DNA from: Burkholderia sp. Leaf177
GTDB lineage: Bacteria > Pseudomonadota > Gammaproteobacteria > Burkholderiales > Burkholderiaceae
Assembly: GCF_001424345.1 (NCBI RefSeq)
Contig: NZ_LMPF01000023.1
Location: 653,984 to 717,983, forward strand
Direction: 5' to 3'
DNA length: 64,000 nt
The position numbers and the translations under genes were made by a program. Numbering within the stretch: the first letter of the stretch is position 1; every line of letters begins with the position of its first letter. This document shows positions 7,767 through 16,584 of this stretch, piece by piece. The notes under the pieces were generated by a model. The model did not search any database and was not told the DNA's origin. It saw nothing but the letters and a program-made list of their open reading frames with translations.

Positions 7767-9266
7767 TTATTTCCTCAATGGCCGGTCCTGCATGAACCAC
7801 GACAACGCGAAGGCCAGCAACACAACGGCGCTCGCCACCAGAAACACTACATGCATGGAACCGGCGAACGCGTTGAGATAAACATCGCGGGCTGCAGCGG
7901 GCAACTGATGGACCATCGCGGGTCCCATGGACCTTGGCATATCGACGCCCGCCGGAAGTGCATCGGCGAGCCGTGTTTGCAGGCCGTTGGAAAAGATCGC
8001 ACCGAATGTCGCTACACCGACCGAACCGCCGATAGAGCGGAACAGCGTCGCGCCGGATGTCGCCACGCCAACATGCTTGAACGCGACCGCATTTTGCACC
8101 GCCAGCACGAGCACTTGCATGACCATCCCGAGACCGAGTCCGAGCAGCAGCATGTACAAATACATGATGTGCAGCGGCGTGGCCAATTCGAGCCGTGACA
8201 GCAGGAACATTGCAACCGCCACCAACGCCGTTCCGCAGATTGGGAACCAGCGATACTTGCCAATCTTGCTGATCACCCGGCCGCTGATAATGGACGTTGA
8301 AAGAACGCCGGCCATCATGGGCAGGACTTGCAAGCCGGCTTGTGACGGCGTCGAGCCCTTGGCGACCTGAAGGTAAAGCGGCAGGAACGTGGTTGCGCCA
8401 AACAGTGAGAAGCCAACGATGAACCCGATCAATCCGCTCAAAACAAAAGTGCGGTCCTTGAAGAGCTCAAGCGGCATAATTGGTTCGTCGGCAAGACGTT
8501 CTTCATGTATGAAACCACCCAGGGTGATGATCCCGAGCGCCAGCGTGAACCACAACTGCGGCGAACTCCAGGGTAGCAACGTGCCTCCCTGACTGGTAAA
8601 AAGAATGATACAAGTGAGCGATGCAGCCAAAAACGCAGCGCCCATGTAATCGATTTTATGCTTCACATGCGCCACATGCGGCTTGAACACCAGCCCGATC
8701 ACGATCAGCGCCACAACGCCCAACGGCACGTTGATATAGAAGATCCAGCGCCATGAAAGATGCTCGACAATAAATCCGCCCAGCAAGGGCCCAAGCACCG
8801 TAGCCACGCCGAACACGCCGCCGAACAAGCCTTGATAGCGGCCGCGTTCCGCAGGCGGGATCACGTCGGCAATGGCTGCCATGGTCACGACCATCAGGCC
8901 GCCGCCGCCGAGCCCCTGCAACGCCCGCAAGACGATCAGCTGCGTCATGTTCTGCGCGACGCCGCACAGGATCGAGCCAGCCAGAAAGATCAGGATGGCC
9001 GCCTGGATCACGACCTTGCGGCCGAACAGATCGCCGAACTTGCCATACAGCGGCACCACGATAGTGGACGTCAGCAGATAGGAAGTCACCACCCAGGACA
9101 GGCTTTCAAGTCCCCCAAGCTCGCCCACGATAGTCGGAAGCGCTGTCGAGACAATCGTCTGGTCGAGCGCGCCGAGCAGCATGACGAGCAGCAGCGCCGT
9201 AAAAAGCAGCCGGATGGGCGGTCGTTCGATTGCGGGAAGCGCAACGGTGGGTTGCAAGGTTTCCAT
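7767..9266 (-). CDS. DHA2-family (EmrB/QacA type) multidrug MFS exporter
   Basis: A 499-residue inner-membrane drug:proton antiporter with 14 predicted helices. It shows the DHA2 motif C (GPLLGGFIVEHLSWRWIFYINVP) and motif A (GKFGDLFGRK). It starts with a short cytoplasmic tail and ends in a basic QDRPLRK. The gene is divergent from a TetR-type regulator, with a perfect palindrome in the short space between them, so it is very likely repressed by that protein. No membrane fusion partner is next to it. The substrate is unknown. Confidence 0.92.
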   Translation of the reverse strand: METLQPTVALPAIERPPIRLLFTALLLVMLLGALDQTIVSTALPTIVGELGGLESLSWVVTSYLLTSTIVVPLYGKFGDLFGRKVVIQAAILIFLAGSILCGVAQNMTQLIVLRALQGLGGGGLMVVTMAAIADVIPPAERGRYQGLFGGVFGVATVLGPLLGGFIVEHLSWRWIFYINVPLGVVALIVIGLVFKPHVAHVKHKIDYMGAAFLAASLTCIILFTSQGGTLLPWSSPQLWFTLALGIITLGGFIHEERLADEPIMPLELFKDRTFVLSGLIGFIVGFSLFGATTFLPLYLQVAKGSTPSQAGLQVLPMMAGVLSTSIISGRVISKIGKYRWFPICGTALVAVAMFLLSRLELATPLHIMYLYMLLLGLGLGMVMQVLVLAVQNAVAFKHVGVATSGATLFRSIGGSVGVATFGAIFSNGLQTRLADALPAGVDMPRSMGPAMVHQLPAAARDVYLNAFAGSMHVVFLVASAVVLLAFALSWFMQDRPLRK

Positions 9267-9283
9267 TCAGGCGCCTGGAATTA

Positions 9284-9301
9284 ATTAACATGGAAGTTAA
9301 T
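9284..9301. promoter_or_regulatory. Probable TetR operator
   Basis: Perfect dyad ATTAAC-ATGGAA-GTTAAT in the 70-base gap between the divergent exporter and TetR genes. Size and AT-rich arms fit a TetR-family site that would control both genes. Confidence 0.65.
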
Positions 9302-9336
9302 ATTAGGCGGTGTCTTTTCCCGGGTCAATTGCTCCT

Positions 9337-10023
9337 ATGACTAAAAATGTAACCGAAGCTTCCCGAAGTAATGTTTCGCCAGAAGCAGAAAAACCTGTTC
9401 GTCGTCGCGGACGGCCGACGGGCGGGCAACACGGCGAGCCGCGAGAGCTTTTGCTCGATGTCGCACTGTTGTTGTTTGCGCGCCGGGGAATCATGGAAAC
9501 CACGCTTGGCGCGATCGCTAGGGAAGCGGGTGTCACGCCGGCCATGGTTCATTACTACTTCAAGACGCGCGAACAGCTTCTTGATGTGTTGATCGACGAG
9601 CGTTTCGTGCCGTTGCGCGCCAAGCTGGGTTCCGCGTTTGCCAATTCGGATGCGGAACCGGCCGACGCGCTGCTAGCGTTCGTAGAAGGGCTCGCGACGG
9701 TGTCCGAGCAGAATCCGTGGTTTGCGACACTCTGGATTCGCGAGGTGATCAGCGAGGGCGGCCTGCTACGCCAGCGAATCGCAGAGCGTTTCGGCGATGC
9801 AAACCAGCAGGCATCGATTGAACGCATTGAGCGGTGGCAGAAGGAGGGCAAGCTCAATCCGCATCTGGAGCCCACGTTGTTGTTCGTTTCATTGTTCGGG
9901 CTCACGTTGCTGCCGCTCGCGGCGAACTTCAAATGGGCCGAGGAGCATGGAGTCAAGCCGAGGCGCGACAACATCGCGCGGCACGCTGTTGCAATGCTGA
10001 TGCGGGGAATCGGGCCGGTTTGA
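9337..10023 (+). CDS. TetR/AcrR family transcriptional regulator
   Basis: A 228-residue repressor. The N-terminal third holds the TetR helix-turn-helix (LLLDVALLLFARRG, then TTLGAIAREAGVTPAMVHYYF). A basic RRRGRPTGG tail precedes it. The C-terminal part is a ligand-binding helical domain. A GTG at 9310 would add nine residues, but the ATG at 9337 fits the family better and keeps the operator region clear. Its divergence from the DHA2 exporter and the palindrome between them indicate local control of the exporter and itself. The ligand is unknown. Confidence 0.9.
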   Translation: MTKNVTEASRSNVSPEAEKPVRRRGRPTGGQHGEPRELLLDVALLLFARRGIMETTLGAIAREAGVTPAMVHYYFKTREQLLDVLIDERFVPLRAKLGSAFANSDAEPADALLAFVEGLATVSEQNPWFATLWIREVISEGGLLRQRIAERFGDANQQASIERIERWQKEGKLNPHLEPTLLFVSLFGLTLLPLAANFKWAEEHGVKPRRDNIARHAVAMLMRGIGPV

Positions 10024-10137
10024 TGAGCTCCGGGAAGGCCTGATTGAGGTGAAGTTCGCCAAACAAAGCTTGACTGGAACGAAACTCGCCGTGCATTGCG
10101 TGCTACCGTTCGTCCTTTTTACAGCCAGGAGACGGCC

Positions 10138-10341
10138 ATGCCGACCGGACGAGTAAAGTGGTTCAACGACGCGAAGGGGTTTGGTTTCATCACGCCGGAC
10201 GATGGCAGCGAGGAATTGTTCGCGCATTTCTCGGAGATCAAGACCGAAGGATTCAAGACGCTGCTGGAGAATCAGAAGGTCAGTTTCGATATTGGCCAGG
10301 GTCCGAAGGGCAAGCAGGCATCGAATATCCTGCCCGCCTGA
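10138..10341 (+). CDS. Cold-shock domain protein (Csp family)
   Basis: A 67-residue single cold-shock domain protein. RNP1 (KGFGFI) and RNP2-like (ELFAHF) motifs are intact, and the length is standard. It binds single-stranded RNA/DNA and melts RNA structure in the cytoplasm. The open frame reaches further upstream, but AGGAGAC at 10127-10133 points to ATG 10138 with MPTGRVKWF. It is monocistronic, between the TetR gene and a convergent permease gene 16 bases away. Confidence 0.93.
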   Translation: MPTGRVKWFNDAKGFGFITPDDGSEELFAHFSEIKTEGFKTLLENQKVSFDIGQGPKGKQASNILPA

Positions 10342-10357
10342 TTGTCCCGGAGCAATC

Positions 10358-11821
10358 TCAGTGGCTATGTGTTTCGGGATGCCGCAGGCGCGAGTGATTG
10401 CGTCCGTACGACACGTAGATCACAAGTCCGATCACCAGCCAGACGACAAGACGCATCCACGTGACCAGCGGCAACCCGGTCATGAGCAGCAAACAAAACA
10501 GGATGCCGAGAATCGGCACGACAGGGACGCCCGGCACACGAAACGGCCGGCTTGCGTCCGAGTCGCTGCGCCGTAAATAGATCACCGCGCCGCATACGAG
10601 CACGAACGCGAACAGCGTCCCTATGCTTACCATCTCGCCCAATACGCTGATCGGCGTAAATGCTGCGACCACGGCGACCACTGCGCCAATCATGGTCTGG
10701 CTCAGATGCGGGGTCTTCAATCGCGGATGAACCCGCGCAAAGACTCCGGGCAACAGGCCGTCTTGCGACATCGTGAAAAAGATCCGGCTCTGGCCGTAAA
10801 GCAACACAAGGATCACCGTCGTCAGGCCGGTGAGCGCGCCTACCTTGATGAGAATGGAAAACCACGTGAGGCCGATCACATCGACGCCCTTGGCGATCGG
10901 ATCAGGCACATTCAGTTCGCCATAAGGCACGAGGCCTGTGAGCACGCCCGCGACCGCGATATAAAGCACAGTGCAGATCACGAGCGACCCGAGAATGCCG
11001 ATAGGCATGTCACGTTGTGGCTTGCGAGCTTCCTGGGCCGCAGTGGAAACGGCATCGAAGCCGATAAACGCAAAGAACACCACCGCCGATCCACGCAAGA
11101 TTCCGCTCATGCCGAAGTTGCCGAACTCGCCGGTGTTGGGCGGAATGAACGGATGCCAGTTCGCCGGATGCACGAAGAACACGCCGAGCGCAAGGAACGC
11201 GACGACCACGAACAACTTGATCGCGACCATCACATTGTTGAGCCGCGCCGACTCCTTGGTGCCCATCACGAGCATGAGCGTGAGCAACGCGATGATCAAT
11301 ACAGCCGGCAGGTTGACCACGCCGGTGACGGAAGTGCCATCGGCGAGTTTCACGATGGTGCCCGGTGCGGCGGCGAAGCGCGGTGGTACGCTGATGCCGA
11401 GGTTATGCAGCAAGCTGACGATATACCCCGACCAGCCGACTGCGACGGTGGCTGCGCCCATCGCGTATTCGAGTATCAAATCCCACCCGATGATCCACGC
11501 GAATACTTCCCCGAGCGTGGCATACGTGTAGGTGTAACTGCTGCCGCAGACGGGCAGCATGGCCGCGAGTTCCGAGTAACACAAGCCCACGAATGCGCAT
11601 GCAATGCCGCCCAGCACGAACGACAAGATAATGCTTGGTCCTGCGAACTGAGCGGCAGCAGTGCCCGTCAAGACGAAGATGCCCGCGCCGATAATCGCGC
11701 CGATACCCATTGCCGTGATGCTGAGCGCGCCCAGCGTTTTGGCCAGCGGGCGTTCTCCTCCGTCAGCACTCTTGATGATGTCATCGACGGATTTGCGCGC
11801 CATGTAACTCGTATCGGCCAT
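10358..11821 (-). CDS. APC-superfamily amino acid permease
   Basis: A 487-residue inner-membrane carrier with about 12 helices. The conserved glycine-rich first helix (IGAIIGAGIFVLTG) and FFAFIGFDAVSTAAQEARKP are typical of the APC family, in the cationic amino acid transporter (CAT/YfnA) branch. The open frame runs 116 codons further upstream, but that part is not protein-like; the ATG at 11821 follows GAGGCGA. The C-terminus is His/Arg-rich (GRNHSRLRHPETHSH). No operon partner is seen. The substrate is probably a cationic or branched amino acid, not determined. Confidence 0.9.
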   Translation of the reverse strand: MADTSYMARKSVDDIIKSADGGERPLAKTLGALSITAMGIGAIIGAGIFVLTGTAAAQFAGPSIILSFVLGGIACAFVGLCYSELAAMLPVCGSSYTYTYATLGEVFAWIIGWDLILEYAMGAATVAVGWSGYIVSLLHNLGISVPPRFAAAPGTIVKLADGTSVTGVVNLPAVLIIALLTLMLVMGTKESARLNNVMVAIKLFVVVAFLALGVFFVHPANWHPFIPPNTGEFGNFGMSGILRGSAVVFFAFIGFDAVSTAAQEARKPQRDMPIGILGSLVICTVLYIAVAGVLTGLVPYGELNVPDPIAKGVDVIGLTWFSILIKVGALTGLTTVILVLLYGQSRIFFTMSQDGLLPGVFARVHPRLKTPHLSQTMIGAVVAVVAAFTPISVLGEMVSIGTLFAFVLVCGAVIYLRRSDSDASRPFRVPGVPVVPILGILFCLLLMTGLPLVTWMRLVVWLVIGLVIYVSYGRNHSRLRHPETHSH

Positions 11822-12213
11822 CAGTGTCGCCTCGTTCGTACGTTGGTGGACACATCGAACCGGCGCGGCCGGAACGATCTGCGGATCACTACGAAATACG
11901 GTTGATGCAAGACGACTCAGCACTGCGCAACACGACGCAACACGATGCATGCGAAAGCTGATGATGCTGAAGGCCGAGTCAGTGTTATGACCCAGTCCCT
12001 GAAAACCCAGTCTATGCCGAATGAATTTGCTTGTGAAGCAGTGAAAAAGCGGGTGTTTGCGCCAGGGAATTGCAGACGCGAGTAGCGAGGGTTTGAAGCG
12101 CGGGTGCTGGCGGAATGCAGGCGGATTAGGCGCGCTGCTTGCTAAATACTTGTTTGCGGCGCAGTGCAACGCGCCGAGACTTACTCCCGGCGCGTCGATC
12201 GATCAGGAATTAT
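11822..12213. other. Intergenic region between DAHP synthase and the permease
   Basis: 392 bases, the promoter side of the permease and 3' side of aroG. It contains a perfect 8-base stem ACGCGCCG/CGGCGCGT (12169-12195) downstream of aroG but no U-tract. No gene is visible. Confidence 0.4.
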
Positions 12214-13332
12214 TTAATGCTTGCGGCGTTCGCGTACTGCGGCTGCGAGCGTCTGCAGCACCGGTTCGGTTTGCGTCCATGCGAGACATGCGTCGGTAAT
12301 CGATACACCCCGGCGCAGCGGCACGCCCGGCTTCAAATCCTGCCGTCCCTCTTCCAGATGGCTTTCGATCATCACGCCGATGATCCGCTTGTCGCCATCG
12401 TTCAATTGACGCGCGACATCTTCGCCCACTTCAACCTGGCGCAGATGCGACTTGCCCGAGTTCGCATGCGAGCAATCGATCATCACCTGCTCGCGCAAGC
12501 CAACGTCTTTCAACGCGGCGCACGCAGCCGCCACGCCTTCACGATCGTAGTTCGGGCCTTTCTTGCCGCCGCGCAGGATGACGTGCGCGTCCGCATTGCC
12601 GCGCGTTTCGAAGATGGCGGCCATGCCCATCTTGGTCATGCCCATGAACGCATGGCTTGCCGCAGCCGCGACGATTGCGTCGGCTGCAATCTGCACACCG
12701 CCGTCGGTCCCGTTCTTGAAACCGATCGGGCAGCTCAGGCCTGAAGCCAGTTGCCGATGACTCTGGCTTTCCGTCGTCCGCGCGCCGATTGCGCCCCACG
12801 CGATCAAATCCGCGATGTATTGCGGGCTCAGCAAATCGAGGAATTCGGTGCCGGTAGGCAGCCCCATGTTGCCGATATCGAGCAGCAACTGGCGCGCGCG
12901 GCGCAGGCCCTCGTTGATGCGAAACGTGCCATCGAGCAAAGGGTCGTTGATATAGCCTTTCCAGCCCACGGTCGTGCGCGGCTTTTCAAAATACACGCGC
13001 ATGACGATCAGCAAATCGTCGCGCAATGCGTCGGCGGCGGTCTTCAGATGTTGCGCATATTCGATCGCCTGATCGTGATCATGAATAGAACACGGGCCGA
13101 CCACGACGACCAGACGATCATCGCGGCCTTGCAGGATATCCGCGATCTCGACGCGGCTCTTTTCGACCAGCGTCTGCACGGACGGCGTCACGGGCAGGTC
13201 GTCTTGCAGCAGCGCCGGCGAGATCAGCGGACGGACGGCGCCGATGCGGACATCGTCGATTCGCGTGGTGTCCTGGGTCGCGTCGGCACGGCCGGCCTCC
13301 TGGTCGTGGAATGGGTTGTCGAGGCGGCTCAT
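12214..13332 (-). CDS. aroG: 3-deoxy-7-phosphoheptulonate synthase (type I DAHP synthase)
   Basis: A 372-residue enzyme joining phosphoenolpyruvate and erythrose 4-phosphate, the first step of the shikimate pathway. The type I AroF/G/H signature is present: VGPCSIHD (phosphate and metal site), MRVYFEKPRTTVGWKGYINDP split over the active site, GARTTESQSHR, and IDCSHANS. It is slightly longer than E. coli AroG because of an N-terminal extension (about residues 1-25). It starts at ATG 13332, divergent from an MFS carrier. Feedback type (Phe, Tyr or Trp) cannot be read safely from sequence by eye. Confidence 0.95.
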   Translation of the reverse strand: MSRLDNPFHDQEAGRADATQDTTRIDDVRIGAVRPLISPALLQDDLPVTPSVQTLVEKSRVEIADILQGRDDRLVVVVGPCSIHDHDQAIEYAQHLKTAADALRDDLLIVMRVYFEKPRTTVGWKGYINDPLLDGTFRINEGLRRARQLLLDIGNMGLPTGTEFLDLLSPQYIADLIAWGAIGARTTESQSHRQLASGLSCPIGFKNGTDGGVQIAADAIVAAAASHAFMGMTKMGMAAIFETRGNADAHVILRGGKKGPNYDREGVAAACAALKDVGLREQVMIDCSHANSGKSHLRQVEVGEDVARQLNDGDKRIIGVMIESHLEEGRQDLKPGVPLRRGVSITDACLAWTQTEPVLQTLAAAVRERRKH

Positions 13333-13498
13333 TGTGGGTTCTCCGGAACTGGGCTGAGTCCGCGATTATCGCATTTGTGCCGCGCCTGGCGCGCTCCCGG
13401 GCGGGTTAACGCGGCTGTAATGTGAAGCGCTTGCTGAATATAGTGTCACTCTTCGCGTCCCAAAAAAGGACGTCAATCGCGTAGACGAGGAGACGCAC

Positions 13499-14809
13499 GT
13501 GGCCGAGAAGCTGGGATCCCCTGCAGGCGTGGCAAATACAACCAGCATGAATTTTCGATGGACGGTTCTGATCTGGCTGGTCGCCGGCGGCATCATCAAT
13601 TACATCGACCGTGCAAGTCTTTCCATTGCAGCGCCGGAAATGATCCGGGAACTGGGTTTGTCGCGTACGCAGATCGGCTTGCTCGGCACCGTCTTCGCAT
13701 GGACCTATGCCGTCATGCAATTGCCCGCGGGTTGGGTCATCGACCGGTTCGGCGCGAAAAAAGCCTATGCGGTGGCAATGATCTGGTGGAGCGTCGCGAC
13801 CTATATGACCGGCGTGGTCGGCTCGGTCAGCGGCCTGCTCGTGATGCGCGCGTTGCTCGCGGTCGGTGAAGCGCCATGCTGGCCGACTTCCGCGAAAATC
13901 ACGGCGGCGTGGTTTCCGAACAAGGAGCGCGGATTTGCGACCGGGATCTGGGATTCATCGTCGAAATGGGGGCCCGCGCTTGCGCCCGCCGTGCTCGTTG
14001 CACTGATGGTCGCGTTCGGATGGCGCTCGCTTTTTCATGTGGCGGGCGCGGTCGGCATTCTTTTCGCGATCGTTTTCCTGCTGCTGTACCGCAATCCCGA
14101 GCAAAGCAAACGGCTCTCGAAAGAAGAGTTCGCCTATATTGAAGCGGGCGGCGGCGGGCGCGAGCGGTCGATCAGCAATTCAACGCACGAATGGCGCGGC
14201 CTGTTCACGCATAAAAGCGTGTGGGGCATGATCCTCGGCTACTTCTGCGCGATCTGGCTGTGGAATCTGTTCCTCGTTTTCCTGCCTTTGTATTTGCTCG
14301 ACCGGTTCCATATTTCGTTCGTGCAGCTCGGCTTTTACGCGAGCATTCCGTGGATCGGCGGCGCGGTGGGCGAGATCATCGTCGGGTATCTGACGAAGAA
14401 AATGGTCGATCGAGGAATGGCGACGCCTATCGACGCCAAGCGCATGTGGATCGTGATTTGCGCGATCGGCGCAGCAATTTCGGCGGTCGCGATTCCGTTC
14501 GTGGATTCGCTGGGAATGACGATCACGCTGATGACGCTCGGGCTTGCGTTTCTTGCCGCGATCATTGGAGCGGCCTGGGCGCTGGCGTCGGATGTCGCGC
14601 CCAAATCCATGGTCGCTTCCGTGAGCGCGATCCAGAATTTCGGCGGCTATTTTGGCGGCGCGTTCTCGCCGGTGGTGGCGGGGTTTATCGTCGATAAAAC
14701 CGGTTCGTACACCATCGCATTGATTTCAGGCGGCCTGATTGCCGGATGCTCCGCGCTGTTTTACTGGTTCATGGTGAAGCGCGTCGTGGCGGAGAAGGGC
14801 GAAGCGTAG
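13499..14809 (+). CDS. MFS transporter, anion:cation symporter (ACS) type
   Basis: A 436-residue inner-membrane carrier with 12 helices. The conserved opening INYIDRASLSIAAP and the loop 4-5 pattern (GEAPCWPTSAKITAAWFPNKERG) identify the ACS family of organic-anion or sugar-acid symporters (phthalate, glucarate and tartrate carriers). The GTG at 13499 has a strong GAGGAGACGC site eight bases upstream; an ATG at 13547 is possible but has none. It stands alone and ends before a strong hairpin. The substrate is likely a carboxylate, unproven. Confidence 0.9.
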   Translation: MAEKLGSPAGVANTTSMNFRWTVLIWLVAGGIINYIDRASLSIAAPEMIRELGLSRTQIGLLGTVFAWTYAVMQLPAGWVIDRFGAKKAYAVAMIWWSVATYMTGVVGSVSGLLVMRALLAVGEAPCWPTSAKITAAWFPNKERGFATGIWDSSSKWGPALAPAVLVALMVAFGWRSLFHVAGAVGILFAIVFLLLYRNPEQSKRLSKEEFAYIEAGGGGRERSISNSTHEWRGLFTHKSVWGMILGYFCAIWLWNLFLVFLPLYLLDRFHISFVQLGFYASIPWIGGAVGEIIVGYLTKKMVDRGMATPIDAKRMWIVICAIGAAISAVAIPFVDSLGMTITLMTLGLAFLAAIIGAAWALASDVAPKSMVASVSAIQNFGGYFGGAFSPVVAGFIVDKTGSYTIALISGGLIAGCSALFYWFMVKRVVAEKGEA

Positions 14810-14824
14810 ATAAAATCGCAGACG

Positions 14825-14861
14825 AAAAAAAAGCCCTTCCGGCTCGAGGCCGGAAGGGCTT
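14825..14861 (-). terminator. Intrinsic terminator of the manganese catalase gene
   Basis: Perfect 13-base stem (14831-14843 with 14849-14861, loop TCGAG). On the minus strand it is followed by a run of eight U. It may also end the plus-strand MFS gene, though its U-tract on that side is short. Confidence 0.85.
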
Positions 14862-14890
14862 TGCCGTTTAAGGCAAGGTCAAAGCATTAC

Positions 14891-15772
14891 TTAGAGCACG
14901 GTTGCCTGGCCCGATCCCAGATCGGCGCCGGTCGTCGGATCCGACGTCGGATCCGATGCCGTGCGCGCGGCCATGGCCTGCAACACGTCGATATCTTCCG
15001 CCGATACACCCACGCTCGCCATTCCGTCACCGCCATCTACGGCCGGCTGCGGATCTTCCACGAACTTCCAGTCACCGCCTTCGTTCCACGGTCCGCGCAA
15101 CGCCGGTTCCGTACCTTGCGACATGTTGTAGTACACGCTTGTAAATTCCGGCTTGCCTGGCAACTTTCCTTGCGGGAAATTCGGCTGGATGGAATGCAGC
15201 GCCTTTTCGAACGACTTCTGGTGCGCGATTTCGCGCGTCATCAGGAAGCCTAGCGTGTCGCGAATGCCCGGATCGTCGGTGAGATTGATCAGGCGTTCGT
15301 AGACAATCTTCGCGCGCGCTTCTGCAGCGATATTCGAGCGCAGATCGGCCGTTGGCTCGCCGATGGTATCGATGTACGCAGCCGTCCAGGGTACACCGGC
15401 AGAACTCGTCAGCGCGGGGCCGCCGCCATAGAGCAGCGACGTGATATGCGAATCGTTGCCGTTGCCCGTGAGCGACCGATACAACTCCGCTTCTTCTTCC
15501 ACGCCTTCAGCCAATTGGCCCTTGGCGCCTTTGTTCAGCATCGCGACGATCGAACCGATGATCTCGAGATGGCTCAATTCTTCAGTGGCGATATCGAACA
15601 GCAGGTCCTTGCGGCCCGGATCGTCTTCACCGACTGCTTGCGTGAAATAACGGCACGCGGCGGCGAGCTCGCCTTGCGATCCGCCGAATTGCTCCAGCAT
15701 CAGATTAGCGAGACCAGGATTCGGCGCGGCAACGCGCACCGTGTATTGAAGGCGTTTGTTATGTACAAACAT
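14891..15772 (-). CDS. Manganese catalase
   Basis: A 293-residue dimanganese catalase that dismutates hydrogen peroxide in the cytoplasm. The ligand pattern is complete: Glu35 (QGELAAA), Glu65 and His68 (ATEELSHLE), Glu151 (AAEARAK) and His184 (REIAHQK), close in spacing to the Lactobacillus and Thermus enzymes. The C-terminal third (after about residue 200) is the usual extended arm. AAGGAGAT precedes ATG 15772. It is a single gene with its own terminator. The window has a second, haem catalase (katE), so peroxide defence is redundant. Confidence 0.95.
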   Translation of the reverse strand: MFVHNKRLQYTVRVAAPNPGLANLMLEQFGGSQGELAAACRYFTQAVGEDDPGRKDLLFDIATEELSHLEIIGSIVAMLNKGAKGQLAEGVEEEAELYRSLTGNGNDSHITSLLYGGGPALTSSAGVPWTAAYIDTIGEPTADLRSNIAAEARAKIVYERLINLTDDPGIRDTLGFLMTREIAHQKSFEKALHSIQPNFPQGKLPGKPEFTSVYYNMSQGTEPALRGPWNEGGDWKFVEDPQPAVDGGDGMASVGVSAEDIDVLQAMAARTASDPTSDPTTGADLGSGQATVL

Positions 15773-16074
15773 GGGTGAATCTCCTTGAGGTTAAGTCGAT
15801 CAGCTGCATCGTGTTTTCTGCAGACGTGTCTGCGCCCGCGAATCATCGCGACGAAAAACAAATCGAACGTGTCGAATCACTCCGGACGGCAACGTATTTC
15901 CAGCAACGTTGCACCCAGCCAAGGGCGCCCGGATCTCAAAGCGTATGAAGTGCTTTGGCGAACTCGCAGCGACCACACCACGAGGGAAAAGAATAGGACT
16001 ACGGGATTTACTTCAGCATTGCCCGTACCTGAGGCGATGCATTGGCGCTTTTCCGTTCAAAAAGTCGAAATAAT
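15773..16074. other. Divergent intergenic region between manganese catalase and the CopG gene
   Basis: Holds the presumed catalase promoter on the minus strand and leads into the CopG promoter. I see no gene. An OxyR-type site was not recognised by eye. Confidence 0.35.
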
Positions 16075-16118
16075 TTGACGCACCGCAAAAACCAGCCTAT
16101 AACCATCCAATGGGATGG
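16075..16118 (+). promoter_or_regulatory. Sigma-70 type promoter with overlapping operator-like dyad, CopG/PHB depolymerase unit
   Basis: A -35 box TTGACG (16075-16080), a 17-base spacer and a -10 box TATAAC (16098-16103). The dyad CCATCC-AATG-GGATGG (16103-16118) covers the probable start of transcription, 20 bases before the CopG start codon. A site at this place would allow autorepression by the ribbon-helix-helix protein. Confidence 0.6.
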
Positions 16119-16138
16119 CATAGAGAAGGAAATAAGCG

Positions 16139-16555
16139 ATGCAAAAATTGGAAGTGGTCCGGCCGAAAGGCGGCGAAACCGAGAAGATCACGATCAACCT
16201 GGGTCCCATCGACCTGGGGCAGATCGACTTGCTGGTGGAAGAAGGCTTCTATTCGAACCGCACGGACCTGATTCGTACGGCGATTCGCAACCAGCTGGCA
16301 ACGCACGCAAATGTGGTGAACGAAACGGTCACGCGGCGCGCGCTGGTGCTTGGCATGCAGCATTTTTCGAAACGCGATCTGGAAGCCGCGCGTGACGCGG
16401 GCGAGCGATTCGACATTCAGGTGCTGGGGCTTGCGAGCATTGCCGCCGATGTCACGCCTGAACTCGCGCTCGAGACGATTGCATCAATCGTGGTGCTCGG
16501 CGCGTTCCATGCATCGCCTGCGGTGAAAGCGGCGCTGGCCGGCCGGATCGGATGA
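16139..16555 (+). CDS. Ribbon-helix-helix (CopG/Arc-like) regulator
   Basis: A 138-residue protein. The N-terminal part has a ribbon-helix-helix pattern: beta strand KITINLGPIDLGQIDLL, then helix VEEGFYSNRTDLIRTAIRNQL. Such proteins bind DNA as dimers. The C-terminal 80 residues (RRALVLGMQHFSK, then a hydrophobic end TIASIVVLGAFHASP) are a family-specific extension. It is followed after 29 bases by the PHB depolymerase gene; the pairing is familiar in Burkholderia and suggests control of polyhydroxybutyrate use. A good promoter with a dyad lies upstream. AAGGAAAT precedes the ATG. Confidence 0.85.
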   Translation: MQKLEVVRPKGGETEKITINLGPIDLGQIDLLVEEGFYSNRTDLIRTAIRNQLATHANVVNETVTRRALVLGMQHFSKRDLEAARDAGERFDIQVLGLASIAADVTPELALETIASIVVLGAFHASPAVKAALAGRIG

Positions 16556-16584
16556 ATACGCTAAACGCATAACTGGAAAAGATA

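Noticed and set aside
12169..12195. Terminator after aroG
   Set aside because: The 8-base stem is real but no U-tract follows on the aroG strand, so I did not list it as a terminator.
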